From Mycobacterium sp. Root135 (GTDB lineage: Bacteria; Actinomycetota; Actinomycetes; Mycobacteriales; Mycobacteriaceae), in NCBI RefSeq assembly GCF_001426545.1, contig NZ_LMEZ01000006.1, positions 227,918 through 291,917 on the forward strand: a stretch of DNA of 64,000 nt, in the 5' to 3' direction. Positions 34,070 to 43,257 of the stretch are shown piece by piece. Below the pieces are notes generated by a model. It searched no databases, was not told the DNA's origin, and was given only the letters and a program-made list of their open reading frames with translations. The position numbers were made by a program, and so were the translations under genes. How positions within the stretch are numbered: position 1 is the stretch's first letter; each line of letters opens with the position of its first letter.

Positions 34070-35491
34070 ATGACGACGATGGCGCCCGAGACGGTAGACG
34101 AGTCCCTCGACCCGCGTGACCCCCTGCTACGCCTGCGTACGTTCTTCGACGACGGCACCGTGGAACTGCTCCACGAGCGTGACCGCTCGGGCGTGCTCGC
34201 GGCGTCCGGCACGGTCAACGGCGTGCGCACCATCGCCTTCTGCACCGACGGCACCGTGATGGGTGGCGCCATGGGCGTCGAGGGCTGCGCCCACATCGTC
34301 AACGCCTACGACGCCGCCATCGAGGAGCAGAGCCCGATCATCGGCATCTGGCACTCCGGTGGCGCGCGACTGGCCGAGGGCGTCAAGGCCCTGCACGCCG
34401 TCGGCCTCGTCTTCGAGGCCATGATCCGGGCGTCGGGTTACATCCCCCAGATCTCCATCGTCGTCGGATTCGCCGCCGGCGGAGCGGCTTACGGGCCTGC
34501 GCTCACCGACGTCGTCATCATGGCGCCCGAGGGCCGCGTCTTCGTCACCGGACCCGACATCGTGCGCAGCGTCACCGGTGAGGACGTCGACATGGCGTCC
34601 CTCGGTGGACCGGACACCCACCACAAGAAGTCGGGCGTCTGCCACATCGTCGCCGACGACGAGGCCGACTCCTACGAGCGTGGCCGCCGGTTGATCGGAT
34701 TGTTCTGCCAGCAGGGGCATTTCGACCGCACCAAGGCCGAGGCGGGCGACTCCGACCTGCGCGCGCTGCTGCCGGATTCGGCCCGTCGCGCCTACGACGT
34801 GCACCCGCTCATCTCCGCGCTGCTCGACGAGGACGCGCCGTTCGACGAGTTCCAGTCCAAGTGGGCGCCGTCGATGGTGGTCGGCCTCGGTCGGCTGGCC
34901 GGCCGCAGCGTCGGCGTGCTCGCCAACAACCCGCTGCGTCTCGGCGGCTGCCTGAACTCCGAAAGTGCCGAGAAGGCAGCCCGATTCGTTCGCCTGTGCG
35001 ACGCGTTCGGCATCCCGATCGTCGTCATCGTCGACGTGCCCGGCTACCTGCCCGGCGTCGACCAGGAGTGGGGTGGCGTCGTCCGCCGCGGCGCGAAGCT
35101 GCTGCACGCGTTCGGTGAGGCCACCGTTCCTCGCGTCACGCTGGTGACGCGAAAGATCTACGGCGGCGCCTACATCGCGATGAACTCGCGTTCGCTGGGT
35201 GCGACGAAGGTCTTCGCGTGGCCCAACGCCGAGGTCGCCGTGATGGGCGCCAAGCCCGCCGTCGGCATCCTGCACAAGCGCACGCTCGCCGCCGCCGCCC
35301 CCGAGGACCGCGAGGCCCTGCACGAGCAGCTGGCGGCCGAGCACGAGCGGATCGCGGGTGGCGTGGACAGCGCCATCGAGATCGGTGTCGTCGACGCGAA
35401 GATCGACCCGCCGCACACCCGCAGCTTGCTCACCCAGGCGCTGGCCGAGGCCCCCGCACGTCGCGGTCGCCACAAGAACATCCCGCTGTAA
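34070..35491 (+). CDS. accD6: Acyl-CoA carboxylase beta subunit AccD6
   Basis: The 473-aa carboxyltransferase transfers CO2 from biotin on AccA3 to acetyl-CoA (and propionyl-CoA), giving malonyl-CoA for FAS-II. Both crotonase-like halves are present: GGAMGVEGCAHIVNAYD and HSGGARLAEGVKALH with the oxyanion glycines FAAGGAAYGPALTD in the first, and VGVLANNPLRLGGCLNSESAEKAARF-type sequence, VDVPGYLPGVDQEWGGVVRRG and KIYGGAYIAMNSR in the second. It is the last gene of the FAS-II operon, 17 bases after kasB. Confidence 0.95.
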   Translation: MTTMAPETVDESLDPRDPLLRLRTFFDDGTVELLHERDRSGVLAASGTVNGVRTIAFCTDGTVMGGAMGVEGCAHIVNAYDAAIEEQSPIIGIWHSGGARLAEGVKALHAVGLVFEAMIRASGYIPQISIVVGFAAGGAAYGPALTDVVIMAPEGRVFVTGPDIVRSVTGEDVDMASLGGPDTHHKKSGVCHIVADDEADSYERGRRLIGLFCQQGHFDRTKAEAGDSDLRALLPDSARRAYDVHPLISALLDEDAPFDEFQSKWAPSMVVGLGRLAGRSVGVLANNPLRLGGCLNSESAEKAARFVRLCDAFGIPIVVIVDVPGYLPGVDQEWGGVVRRGAKLLHAFGEATVPRVTLVTRKIYGGAYIAMNSRSLGATKVFAWPNAEVAVMGAKPAVGILHKRTLAAAAPEDREALHEQLAAEHERIAGGVDSAIEIGVVDAKIDPPHTRSLLTQALAEAPARRGRHKNIPL

Positions 35492-35492
35492 G

Positions 35493-36104
35493 TCATTCCA
35501 GCGCAAACGAACCGATGGTGACGGCACCTGCCGGACGGTAGGTGCCGATCACCACACCGGTCGTCGAGACCGAGCTCGTCACCAGCTCGAGCCTTGCGGG
35601 CACGACGCCGTCGGCGAACAGTCGCTTGCCGGTGCCGACGAGCACCGGGAAGATCCACAGCCGGTATTCATCGATCAGGTCGTGGCGCATCAACGTCTGA
35701 AGCAGGTCGGCGCTGCCGTGCACCTGCAATTCGGGTCCGTCGGTCTCTTTCAGCGCAGTGATCGCCGCGGGCACGTCGTCGTCGAGCAGCACCGAGTTCT
35801 GCCATTCCAAGGCGGGCCGCTGTCGTGAGGCGACGTACTTGGTGGCCTCGTTGAGGGGTTTGGCGCCGTCGTCGTCACCGGCGCGTGGCCAGTGCGCGGC
35901 GAAGATGTCGTAGGTACGTCGGCCCAACACCAGGTCGAACGGCACCCCCATGGCCTCTCCCATGGTCTGGTTCATGTGCTCGTCCCAGAAGTTCACCGAC
36001 CACCCACCCAGGTCGAATCCCCCGTCGGCGTCCTCCTCGGGACCGCCGGGAGCCTGCATGACGCCGTCGAGGGTCAGGAACGTGTTCGTGATCAGTCGTC
36101 TCAT
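35493..36104 (-). CDS. DHFR-like/RibD C-terminal domain reductase
   Basis: The 203-aa protein has the dihydrofolate-reductase-like fold of the RibD C-terminal family: TFLTLDGVMQAPGG at the N terminus, LVLGRRTYDIFAAHWP, the NADPH-binding GSADLLQTLMRHDLIDEYRL and FPVLVGTGKRLF. Such stand-alone proteins are common in actinobacteria and most have no assigned substrate; some work on deazaflavin or riboflavin intermediates. It converges on accD6 with one base between the stops. Confidence 0.88.
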   Translation of the reverse strand: MRRLITNTFLTLDGVMQAPGGPEEDADGGFDLGGWSVNFWDEHMNQTMGEAMGVPFDLVLGRRTYDIFAAHWPRAGDDDGAKPLNEATKYVASRQRPALEWQNSVLLDDDVPAAITALKETDGPELQVHGSADLLQTLMRHDLIDEYRLWIFPVLVGTGKRLFADGVVPARLELVTSSVSTTGVVIGTYRPAGAVTIGSFALE

Positions 36105-36134
36105 GGTCGTTGAGACACGCCGCGGCGGCGAAAC

Positions 36135-37667
36135 TCATCGCGCGGCGAGGAACTCCTCGGCGGCGACGACGGCCTTCGCTCGGTCCGCAGCCACCAGCCC
36201 GATGCGGGTGCGGCGGTCGAGGACGTCGTCGACCGACAGCGCACCCTCGTGGGTGATCGCGTACTCGAATTCGGCTCGGATGACGTCGATTCCGTCGGCC
36301 ACCGCCGCACCGGGCCGGTCGCAGGTGGCTTGGGCGACGACGTTGGGCGCCTCGGCGCCGTACCGCGCGACGAGGGACGACGGCAGCTCGAGCGACGTCC
36401 GCAGCGTCGACACCGGGTTGGCGGGCGCACCGACCAACGGCAGATTGCCGGTGCGGCACGGGCCGGCGGGCAGTCCGCGCAACGCCACCGCGCGGTCCAA
36501 CACGTCCTGGGCCATGTAGCGGTATTCGGTGAGCTTGCCGCCGATCACGCTGAGCACCCCGTTGGCCGACTCCACCACCGCGTGCTCGCGGGACACGTCG
36601 GCCGTGCGGCCCGCGCCGGTGTCGATCAAAGGTCTCAGCCCCGCGTATGCGCCGACCACGTCGTCGGTCGTCAGCGCGACGTCGAGTGCGGTGTTCACGG
36701 TGTCGAGAAGGAACGACACCTCGGCGGCCGTGGGTTCGGGCACGTCGGGGACGGGCCCCGGCGCGTCCTCGTCGGTCAGACCGAGGTACACCCTCCCGAG
36801 CTGTTCAGGCATGGCGAAGACGAACCGGTTGGTCTCGCCGCGGATCGGAACCGTCAGTGCCGCAGTCGGATTGCCGAACGCCGCGGCGTCGAACACCAGG
36901 TGCGTGCCGCGGCTGGGGCGCAGCCTGATCGACGGGTCGACGTCGCCGGCCCACACGCCGGTGGCGTTGACCACCGCACGGGCGGTCACGTCGACGGTCT
37001 CGCCGGTCAGCTGGTCGGTCAGGCGCACCGACGTGCCGGTGGCGTCCGACGCGGCGACGCGGGTAAGGATGCGCGCGCCGTGCTGGGCGGCGGTGCGGGC
37101 GACCGCGACGACCAGTCGGGCGTCGTCGACCAGCTGGCCGTCGTAGGCCAGGAAGGCGCCGTCGAGGCCGTCTCGGCGCACCGTCGGCACCAGGTCGACG
37201 GCCCGCGCCGCGTCCACTCGCCGAGACCTCGGCAGGGTCGACGCGGGCGTGCCCGCCAGCTTGCGCAGCCCGTCGCCCGCAGCGAAGCCGAATCTGACCA
37301 GCGCCCGGGAGGCGCCGCTCATCGACGGCAGCAGCGGCACCAGCTGGGGCATCGCCGTGACGAGGTGAGGAGCGTTGCGCGTCATCAGGATTCCGCGTTC
37401 GGCGGCGCTACGGCGCGCGATGCCCACGTTGCCGGTCGCGAGGTAGCGCAGGCCGCCGTGCACCAGTTTCGAACTCCACCGACTGGTCCCGAAGGCCAGG
37501 TCGTGCTTTTCGACCAGGACCACCGACAGCCCGCGGGAGGCCGCGTCCAGCGCGATCCCGGTTCCAGTGATGCCGCCGCCGATCACGACGACGTCGACCC
37601 GGGCGGTGTCACCGAGCGCGCTCAGGTCGGCGGTGCGCCGGGCGGCGTTGAGGGCTGGACTGGTCAT
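36135..37667 (-). CDS. glpD: FAD-dependent glycerol-3-phosphate dehydrogenase
   Basis: The 510-aa enzyme oxidises glycerol 3-phosphate to dihydroxyacetone phosphate and passes electrons to the quinone pool. It has VVIGGGITGTGIALDAASRG (FAD site), the GlpD hallmark GTSRWSSKLVHGGLRYL, TGVWAGDVD, GVLSVIGGKLTEYR, and a C-terminal helical domain beginning near residue 400. ATG 37667 overlaps the stop of the upstream tetR gene (ATGA), so the two form an operon. The order matches M. tuberculosis Rv2249c-Rv2250c. Confidence 0.93.
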   Translation of the reverse strand: MTSPALNAARRTADLSALGDTARVDVVVIGGGITGTGIALDAASRGLSVVLVEKHDLAFGTSRWSSKLVHGGLRYLATGNVGIARRSAAERGILMTRNAPHLVTAMPQLVPLLPSMSGASRALVRFGFAAGDGLRKLAGTPASTLPRSRRVDAARAVDLVPTVRRDGLDGAFLAYDGQLVDDARLVVAVARTAAQHGARILTRVAASDATGTSVRLTDQLTGETVDVTARAVVNATGVWAGDVDPSIRLRPSRGTHLVFDAAAFGNPTAALTVPIRGETNRFVFAMPEQLGRVYLGLTDEDAPGPVPDVPEPTAAEVSFLLDTVNTALDVALTTDDVVGAYAGLRPLIDTGAGRTADVSREHAVVESANGVLSVIGGKLTEYRYMAQDVLDRAVALRGLPAGPCRTGNLPLVGAPANPVSTLRTSLELPSSLVARYGAEAPNVVAQATCDRPGAAVADGIDVIRAEFEYAITHEGALSVDDVLDRRTRIGLVAADRAKAVVAAEEFLAAR

Positions 37668-38245
37668 GGCGCGAGGTATCCGTTCAGGGCGTGGGTCAGC
37701 TGGGTGACCAGGTCGTCGGCGGGCAGGATGGCCTCGACCATCTGCGCCGCCAGAATCGTCGACTGCGTGATCAGCAGGCACATCACGGCCAGTTGTCGGA
37801 CGTCGCCGGGCCGCACGCTGCCCTCGTCCTGCGCGGACTTGATCTCGCCGGCAACGGTGTCGAGCAGCATCTGCTGACTGGTGCCGAGCCGTTCGGAGAG
37901 ATAGGACATCGCGAGGTTGGGGTCCTGCCGAAGGACCGACATGACGACGTCGTCGCGGCGCACCAGCTGGGCGACGCCGACGACGCGGTCGACGAGCGGT
38001 TCGCGTCCGACGCCCGCGCTGGGCACGGCGTCGAGGGCGTGGGTGATCCGCGCGGTGAGCAGGGCGGCGAGGATCGACCGGGTGTCGGGATGGCGGCGGT
38101 AGACCGTCGGCCTGCTGATCGCTGCGCGGCGGGCGATCTCGGCGAGCGTCACGCGGTCGACACCGAAGGCCAGCACGCAGTCGGCGGCCGCGGCGAGGAT
38201 GCGCTCCTCGACCGTCGCCGACCGCTCTTCGTTACTGATTGACAT
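37664..38245 (-). CDS. TetR-family regulator
   Basis: The 193-aa protein has an N-terminal TetR HTH (AAAADCVLAFGVDRVTLAEIARRAAISRPTVYRRH, split over residues 15-55) and a helical ligand-binding C terminus. It is cotranscribed with glpD and divergent from the FAD-linked oxidase; the 20-base gap (38246-38265) contains direct CTGTAA repeats (at 38250 and 38258) that may be its operator for both directions. The ATG at 38245 was chosen over upstream starts that would run into the divergent gene. The ligand is unknown. Confidence 0.88.
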   Translation of the reverse strand: MSISNEERSATVEERILAAAADCVLAFGVDRVTLAEIARRAAISRPTVYRRHPDTRSILAALLTARITHALDAVPSAGVGREPLVDRVVGVAQLVRRDDVVMSVLRQDPNLAMSYLSERLGTSQQMLLDTVAGEIKSAQDEGSVRPGDVRQLAVMCLLITQSTILAAQMVEAILPADDLVTQLTHALNGYLAP

Positions 38246-38265
38246 GATCTGTAATACTGTAACGC

Positions 38266-39879
38266 ATGACCCGATCGCACGACCAGTCAACGCCCCCGAT
38301 GAAGTGGAACGCCTGGGGCGACCCGGCGGCGGCCAAACCCCTCTCCGACGGCATCCGCACACTTCTCGTCCAGGCCCTCGGGGTCACGACCGAACCCGCC
38401 CCCGAGCCAGCGGCCGACCAGGTGCACGTGCGCCCGTCGGCACTCTCGGACGCCGACCGCAAGGCGCTCTCAGCCGTCGTCGGCGAGGCGCACTGCGTCA
38501 CCGACGACTACGCCAGGCTGTTGCGCGCCGGCGGCAAGTCAACCCTGGACCTGTTGCGCCGCAACGGCACCGGAGTCCAGGACGCGCCGGACGCGGTGCT
38601 GCTGCCTGCCGACGAGGACGAGATCGCGGAGATCCTTCGGCACTGCGCCAAGAGCAGCATCGCCGTCGTCCCCTTCGGGGGCGGCACCAGCGTCGTCGGC
38701 GGCCTCGATCCCGCCCGGGGTGACTTCAAGGCCGTGGTGTCACTCGACCTGCGCCGCCTCGACGCGTTGCACGGCATCGACGAGGTGTCCGGTGAGGCCG
38801 AGCTCGGCGCCGGGGTCACCGGACCCGACGCCGAAGAACTGCTTGGCGCCCAAGGCTTCTCACTCGGCCACTACCCGCAGAGCTTCCAGTTCGCCACCAT
38901 CGGCGGCTTCGCGGCGACACGGTCTTCGGGACAGGACTCGGCGGGATACGGACGCTTCGACGACATGGTCCGCGGTCTGCGCGTGGTGACCCCCGCGGGC
39001 GTACTGGACCTGGGCCGCGCGCCGGCGTCCGCCGCCGGACCGGACCTGCGTCAGCTGATGGTCGGCTCCGAGGGCGTGTTTGGCGTCATCACCAGAGTTC
39101 GGGTCAGGGTGCACCCCGTCCCAGAGACCACCCGATACGAGGCGTGGTCGTTCCCCGACTTCGGCACCGGCGCAGCCGCATTGCGAGCGGTCGTACAGAA
39201 CGGCACCGGCCCCACCGTCATCCGGTTGTCCGACGAAGCCGAGACCGGCGTCAACCTCGCCACTACCGAAAGCATCGGCGAAAAGACGGTCACCGGTGGA
39301 TGTTTGGCGATCACCGCGTTCGAGGGCACGGCCGCCCACACCGAGAGCAGACACGCCGAGACCAGGGCGGTAGTCGCGGCGCACGGCGGCACCAGCCTCG
39401 GCGAGGAGCCCGCGAAGGCGTGGGAGCACGGCCGGTTCGGCGCGCCGTACCTCCGCGACTCGCTGCTGGCGGCCGGGGCGCTGTGCGAGACGCTGGAGAC
39501 GGCGACGAACTGGTCGAACCTGTCCACCTTGAAGTCCGCCGTCACCGAGGCCCTGACGACGTCGCTCGCCGAAACCGGCACCCCGGCGCTGGTGCTGTGC
39601 CACATTTCCCACGTGTATCCGACCGGAGCCTCGCTGTACTTCACCGTCGTGGCTGGGCAGCGCGGCAACCCGATCGAGCAGTGGCGCACGGCGAAGACCG
39701 CCGCGTCGGCGGCCATCGTCGACTCCGGCGGGACCATCACCCATCACCACGCCGTCGGCGCCGACCACCGGCCGTGGATGCGCGACGAGATCGGCGACCT
39801 CGGTGTCGAGGTGCTGCGCGCCGTGAAGGCGGTGCTCGACCCCGCCGGAATCCTCAACCCCGGCAAGCTGATCCCGTGA
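38266..39879 (+). CDS. FAD-binding oxidase, alkyl-DHAP synthase-like
   Basis: The 537-aa flavoprotein belongs to the vanillyl-alcohol-oxidase/FAD_binding_4 group. The N-terminal segment MKWNAWGDP resembles alkyldihydroxyacetonephosphate synthases; the FAD site is VVPFGGGTSVVGGLDP and ATIGGFAATRSSGQDSAGYGRFDDMV, and the end reads GADHRPWMRDEIGDLGVEVL and LDPAGILNPGKLIP. It corresponds to Rv2251, which lies beside glpD there too. Next to glpD and a lipid kinase, an ether-lipid or glycerol-phosphate role is plausible but unproven. Its stop overlaps the kinase GTG. Confidence 0.88.
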   Translation: MTRSHDQSTPPMKWNAWGDPAAAKPLSDGIRTLLVQALGVTTEPAPEPAADQVHVRPSALSDADRKALSAVVGEAHCVTDDYARLLRAGGKSTLDLLRRNGTGVQDAPDAVLLPADEDEIAEILRHCAKSSIAVVPFGGGTSVVGGLDPARGDFKAVVSLDLRRLDALHGIDEVSGEAELGAGVTGPDAEELLGAQGFSLGHYPQSFQFATIGGFAATRSSGQDSAGYGRFDDMVRGLRVVTPAGVLDLGRAPASAAGPDLRQLMVGSEGVFGVITRVRVRVHPVPETTRYEAWSFPDFGTGAAALRAVVQNGTGPTVIRLSDEAETGVNLATTESIGEKTVTGGCLAITAFEGTAAHTESRHAETRAVVAAHGGTSLGEEPAKAWEHGRFGAPYLRDSLLAAGALCETLETATNWSNLSTLKSAVTEALTTSLAETGTPALVLCHISHVYPTGASLYFTVVAGQRGNPIEQWRTAKTAASAAIVDSGGTITHHHAVGADHRPWMRDEIGDLGVEVLRAVKAVLDPAGILNPGKLIP

Positions 39880-40784
39880 GCCAGGCGCCGCTCGGCCGCA
39901 TCACCGTGCTGACCAATCCAGCGTCCGGGCACGGCGGCGCCACCCACGTGGCGGAGCGGGCGATCGCCCAGTTCCACCGCCGCGGGGTCGACGTGGTCGC
40001 CATCGCGGGCACCGACGCCGACCATGCGCGTCGCCTGGTCGAGGGAGCGCTGGAACGCGGGATGGACGCCCTCGTCGTGGTGGGCGGTGACGGCATCGTC
40101 TCGCTGGCGCTGCAGACGCTGGCGCAGAACGACATTCCGCTCGGCATCATCCCGGCAGGCACCGGCAACGACCATGCCCGCGAATTCGGTATCCCCACCA
40201 AGAAGCCCGAGGCGGCGGCGGACGTCGTCGTCGACGGGGTGGCCGAGACGGTCGACCTCGGCCGGATCACGGGCGCCGAAGGGACCGTCCGCTGGTTCGG
40301 CACCGTGATGGCGGCCGGCTTCGACTCGCTGGTGACCGATCGGACCAACCGGATGACGTGGCCGCACGGCCGGATGCGCTACAACCTCGCGATGGTCGCC
40401 GAGATCTCGAAGTTGCGCCTGCTGCCGTTCCGGTTGACCTTCGACGGCGAAGAGGTGGTGACGGACCTGACGCTGGCGGCGTTCGGCAACACCCGAAGCT
40501 ACGGCGGCGGCATGCTGATCTGCCCGGACGCCGACCACTCCGACGGCCAGCTCGACGTGACGATGGTGCAGTCCGCGTCGCGCGCCAAGCTGATCCGCTT
40601 GTTTCCCACGGTGTTCAAGGGCACGCACGTGGACCTCGACCAGGTGCGGACGGCCAGGGCAAAGGTGATCACCGTCGACTCCCCGGGTATCAACGCCTAC
40701 GCCGACGGCGAGTTCGTCTGCCCGTTACCGGTCGAGGTGACCGCGGTGCCCGGCGCGCTACGAATCCTGCGGCCAGCGGGGTGA
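39876..40784 (+). CDS. Diacylglycerol/lipid kinase (DAGK catalytic domain)
   Basis: The 302-aa protein has the lipid-kinase start ITVLTNPASGHGGA, the nucleotide loop VVVGGDGIVS (GGDG at 70-73) and IPAGTGNDHARE (about 105-116), then the beta-sandwich domain with FGNTRSYGGGMLICPDA. The family phosphorylates diacylglycerol to phosphatidic acid; the M. tuberculosis homologue Rv2252 has been linked to phosphatidylinositol mannoside synthesis. GTG overlaps the flavoprotein stop (GTGA), so the two are translated together. Confidence 0.93.
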   Translation: MSQAPLGRITVLTNPASGHGGATHVAERAIAQFHRRGVDVVAIAGTDADHARRLVEGALERGMDALVVVGGDGIVSLALQTLAQNDIPLGIIPAGTGNDHAREFGIPTKKPEAAADVVVDGVAETVDLGRITGAEGTVRWFGTVMAAGFDSLVTDRTNRMTWPHGRMRYNLAMVAEISKLRLLPFRLTFDGEEVVTDLTLAAFGNTRSYGGGMLICPDADHSDGQLDVTMVQSASRAKLIRLFPTVFKGTHVDLDQVRTARAKVITVDSPGINAYADGEFVCPLPVEVTAVPGALRILRPAG

Positions 40785-40793
40785 GCCTTCCCG

Positions 40794-40850
40794 CGAGACA
40801 TAAGCCATGGCGACGACACGCCGTCAGCGGCCGCCACCAGTTATGCCTCG
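40794..40850. terminator. Imperfect hairpin between convergent genes
   Basis: Arms 40794-40812 and 40832-40850 pair at 14 of 19 positions (ends CGAG/CTCG and GGCG/CGCC, with CATAA/TTATG inside). The position between two convergent genes suggests a bidirectional terminator. Confidence 0.4.
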
Positions 40851-40874
40851 TGCCGGACGTGCCGACGCGAGCGG

Positions 40875-41387
40875 CTAGCCGACCCCGCGGTTGAGCCAGG
40901 TGACTTCGCCCGTGTCGCCGCCGCCGCGGAACTCTTCGAGCGCCTCGTCCCATGCGGTACCGAGCACGGTGTCCATCTCGGCGGCCATGGCGTCGGCGCC
41001 GGAGGCCATCAGCCCGCGCAGTCGCATCTCGCCGACCATGACGTCACCGTTGGCACTCATCACGCCGTTCCACAGCCCAAGCTGCGGAGTGTGGCACCAG
41101 CGGTGGCCGTCGACTCCCTCACTGGGGTCCTCGGTGACTTCGAAACGAAGCACCGACCATGACCGCAGCGCGTTGGCCAGGGCAGCTCCCGTACCCACGG
41201 GACCTACCCAGTTGGTGACGGCACGGAGCTGTCCAGGCATCGCGGGCTGCGGTGTCCACTTGAGGTTCGCCCTTGCCGACAGGGTCGACGAAAGAGCCCA
41301 CTCCACGTGTGGACATACCGCCGCGGGCGAGGCGTGGACGTACACCACACCGGTGGCCGTGTCGGCGAACTGGTTCGACGCACGCAT
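40875..41387 (-). CDS. DUF3145 family protein
   Basis: The 170-aa protein matches the mycobacterial DUF3145 family (Rv2256c by position): ASPAAVCPHVEWALSSTL near the N terminus, NWVGPVGTGAALANALRSW, WCHTPQLGLWNGVMSANGDVMV and the C-terminal VTWLNRGVG. The function is unknown; it is soluble and highly conserved. Two adjacent ATG codons are possible; the second (41387) is better spaced from GAAGGAG. Confidence 0.9.
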   Translation of the reverse strand: MRASNQFADTATGVVYVHASPAAVCPHVEWALSSTLSARANLKWTPQPAMPGQLRAVTNWVGPVGTGAALANALRSWSVLRFEVTEDPSEGVDGHRWCHTPQLGLWNGVMSANGDVMVGEMRLRGLMASGADAMAAEMDTVLGTAWDEALEEFRGGGDTGEVTWLNRGVG

Positions 41388-41497
41388 CATCTGCTCCTTC
41401 GGCTCAATAGGGACGTCTTCCCCGACGACCTGCTGAGCGCCAAAAAGATGCAGTTGTTTCGTGCGTGTCTATTGTGCCCTGTGAGGCGGGTGTTGCG

Positions 41498-42322
41498 CTA
41501 GTGTGTCCCGAATTCTCTCAGCACTCCATCAGAGAGTGCCGGCCACAGCGGGTGCGCCCACTCGCCGAAATCGCGGTCGGTGAGTGCGACCAGCGCCAGG
41601 TCGGCGACCGGATCGACCCAGATGAAGGTGCCCGACTGGCCGAAGTGCCCAAAGGTCGCGGCGCTGTTCAGCGAACCGGTCCAGTGCGGGGACTTGCCGT
41701 CGCGGATCTCGAAACCGAGCCCCCAGTCGTTCGGCCGCTGGCTGCCGTAACCGGGCAACACCCCCGCGAGACCGGGAAACTGCACCGCGACGGCGTCGGC
41801 GTGCATCTGCTCCGAGACCAGCGTCGGGCGCAGCAGCTCGACGGCGAACAGCGCGAGATCGGCGACCGACGCCTCTCCCCCGAACCCGGCGGCCTCCGCG
41901 CCACCCACCAGCGCCGACGCGCCCATGTCGAGCGGCTCGAAGACGGCTTCGGCGAGGTAGCGGTCGAAGGGAATCTCGGTGGCCTGCTCCAACGCCGCCG
42001 CCAGCACGGCGAACCCCGCGTTCGAGTAGATCCGGCGCGTGCCGGGCTCGGCGATGACGTCGGGCGAGCGCATCGAGAGGCCGGAGGTGTGGGCGAGCAA
42101 ATGCCGCACGGTCGAGCCGGGCGGGCCCGCCGGGGTGTCGAGGTCGACGGCGCCCTCCTCCACCGCCACCTGCGCCGCGCGGGCGACGAGCAACTTCGTC
42201 ACCGACGCCAGGGGGAACCTGCGGGCGACGTCTCCGTGGGACGCGAGCACACCGTGCGGCCCGACCACCGCGGCAGCGGCGTTGGTGACCGGCCATTCGC
42301 CGAGGACGTCCAGAGCTGACAT
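41498..42322 (-). CDS. Serine hydrolase of the beta-lactamase/class C fold
   Basis: The 274-aa protein has the penicillin-binding catalytic motif SVTK (Ser40-Lys43), the Tyr motif YSNAGF and LAHTSGL, as in esterases and beta-lactamase-like enzymes of Pfam Beta-lactamase. It has no signal peptide, so it is likely cytoplasmic and probably not a secreted beta-lactamase. It corresponds to Rv2257c. The ATG giving MSALDVLG is chosen by homology. Its start lies 11 bases downstream of the homocysteine methyltransferase stop. Confidence 0.87.
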   Translation of the reverse strand: MSALDVLGEWPVTNAAAAVVGPHGVLASHGDVARRFPLASVTKLLVARAAQVAVEEGAVDLDTPAGPPGSTVRHLLAHTSGLSMRSPDVIAEPGTRRIYSNAGFAVLAAALEQATEIPFDRYLAEAVFEPLDMGASALVGGAEAAGFGGEASVADLALFAVELLRPTLVSEQMHADAVAVQFPGLAGVLPGYGSQRPNDWGLGFEIRDGKSPHWTGSLNSAATFGHFGQSGTFIWVDPVADLALVALTDRDFGEWAHPLWPALSDGVLREFGTH

Positions 42323-42333
42323 GTCGAGGGAGC

Positions 42334-43257
42334 CTAGTGCGGGGCCAGGCGACGCCAGATCGCCGCCACGTGTCTGGTGTCCGTGCCACAGCACCCGCCG
42401 AACACCGTGGCCGCGGGCAGCCGCTCGCGCAGCGCCGCGAGTCCCGCGCCGAAGTCCTCGGGATCGCCCTCGTCGAGATCCTCGGCTTCCTCCAGCTCGG
42501 CATGGCTCCGCGTGGAGGCGTTCAGCCGCAGACCGACCACCCGGCGCAGCCAGTCACCGTCGTCGAACGTCGTCGCCAGATGGGTCGGGTGGGCGCAGTT
42601 GACCATGAAGTAGGCCGCGCTGGCTCCGGTGTCGGCGTCGACCTGCTCGACGGCCTCCCGCAGCGACTGTCCCGTGGCCAGCCGTCCGTCGGTCTCCACC
42701 GTGAACGAGACGGCGGCGGGGACGTCGACGGCCGCGGCGGCCCTGACGATGCCGACGGCCTCCGCGGCGTCGTTGATGGTGACCGCGGTGACCAGGTCCG
42801 CGGTGGTCGCGGCGAAGGACGCGATCTGCGGCGCGTGGTAGTCCTGCGCCTCGGCGGCGGTCATCGCCTCCTCGCGGGGCCCGACGCAGCCGCTGATCAC
42901 CGCGGTGATCCCGTCGGCGGCCGCCGCGGCGCGCACCTCTTCGGCGAGTTCGATCGCCCGCCGGTTGAGCTGGTCGAGCCGGTCGGGTGAAATGCCAAGC
43001 CGGGCAGCCCAATCGGGGTTGGCACGCCACGTGGCCGACTCGACGACGAAACCGGTTCGGTGCGAACGCGCGATGTCGAGGTAGCTCGCGTAGTAGCGGC
43101 GGAGCACCTCGCGGGTGTCGGCGTGCTCGAGAAGGGGGAACGCCGCGAAGTACGGCAGGTCGACGCCGTAGTGCGACAGCAGGTCGGTCTCGAGACCCCC
43201 GTCGGTGACGAACATCTGGTCACCGGCGAGTTGTGGCAGCAGTTGACGCGCGGTCAC
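42334..43257 (-). CDS. mmuM: Homocysteine S-methyltransferase
   Basis: The 307-aa TIM-barrel enzyme has TDGGLETDLLSHYG at the N terminus and the three zinc Cys: one in VNCAHPTHL and two in FGGCCGTD. It transfers a methyl group from S-methylmethionine or S-adenosylmethionine to homocysteine, giving methionine. Its GTG overlaps the stop of the extradiol dioxygenase gene by four bases, an unexpected pairing. The mmuM name is by family and not proof of the methyl donor. Confidence 0.88.
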   Translation of the reverse strand: MTARQLLPQLAGDQMFVTDGGLETDLLSHYGVDLPYFAAFPLLEHADTREVLRRYYASYLDIARSHRTGFVVESATWRANPDWAARLGISPDRLDQLNRRAIELAEEVRAAAAADGITAVISGCVGPREEAMTAAEAQDYHAPQIASFAATTADLVTAVTINDAAEAVGIVRAAAAVDVPAAVSFTVETDGRLATGQSLREAVEQVDADTGASAAYFMVNCAHPTHLATTFDDGDWLRRVVGLRLNASTRSHAELEEAEDLDEGDPEDFGAGLAALRERLPAATVFGGCCGTDTRHVAAIWRRLAPH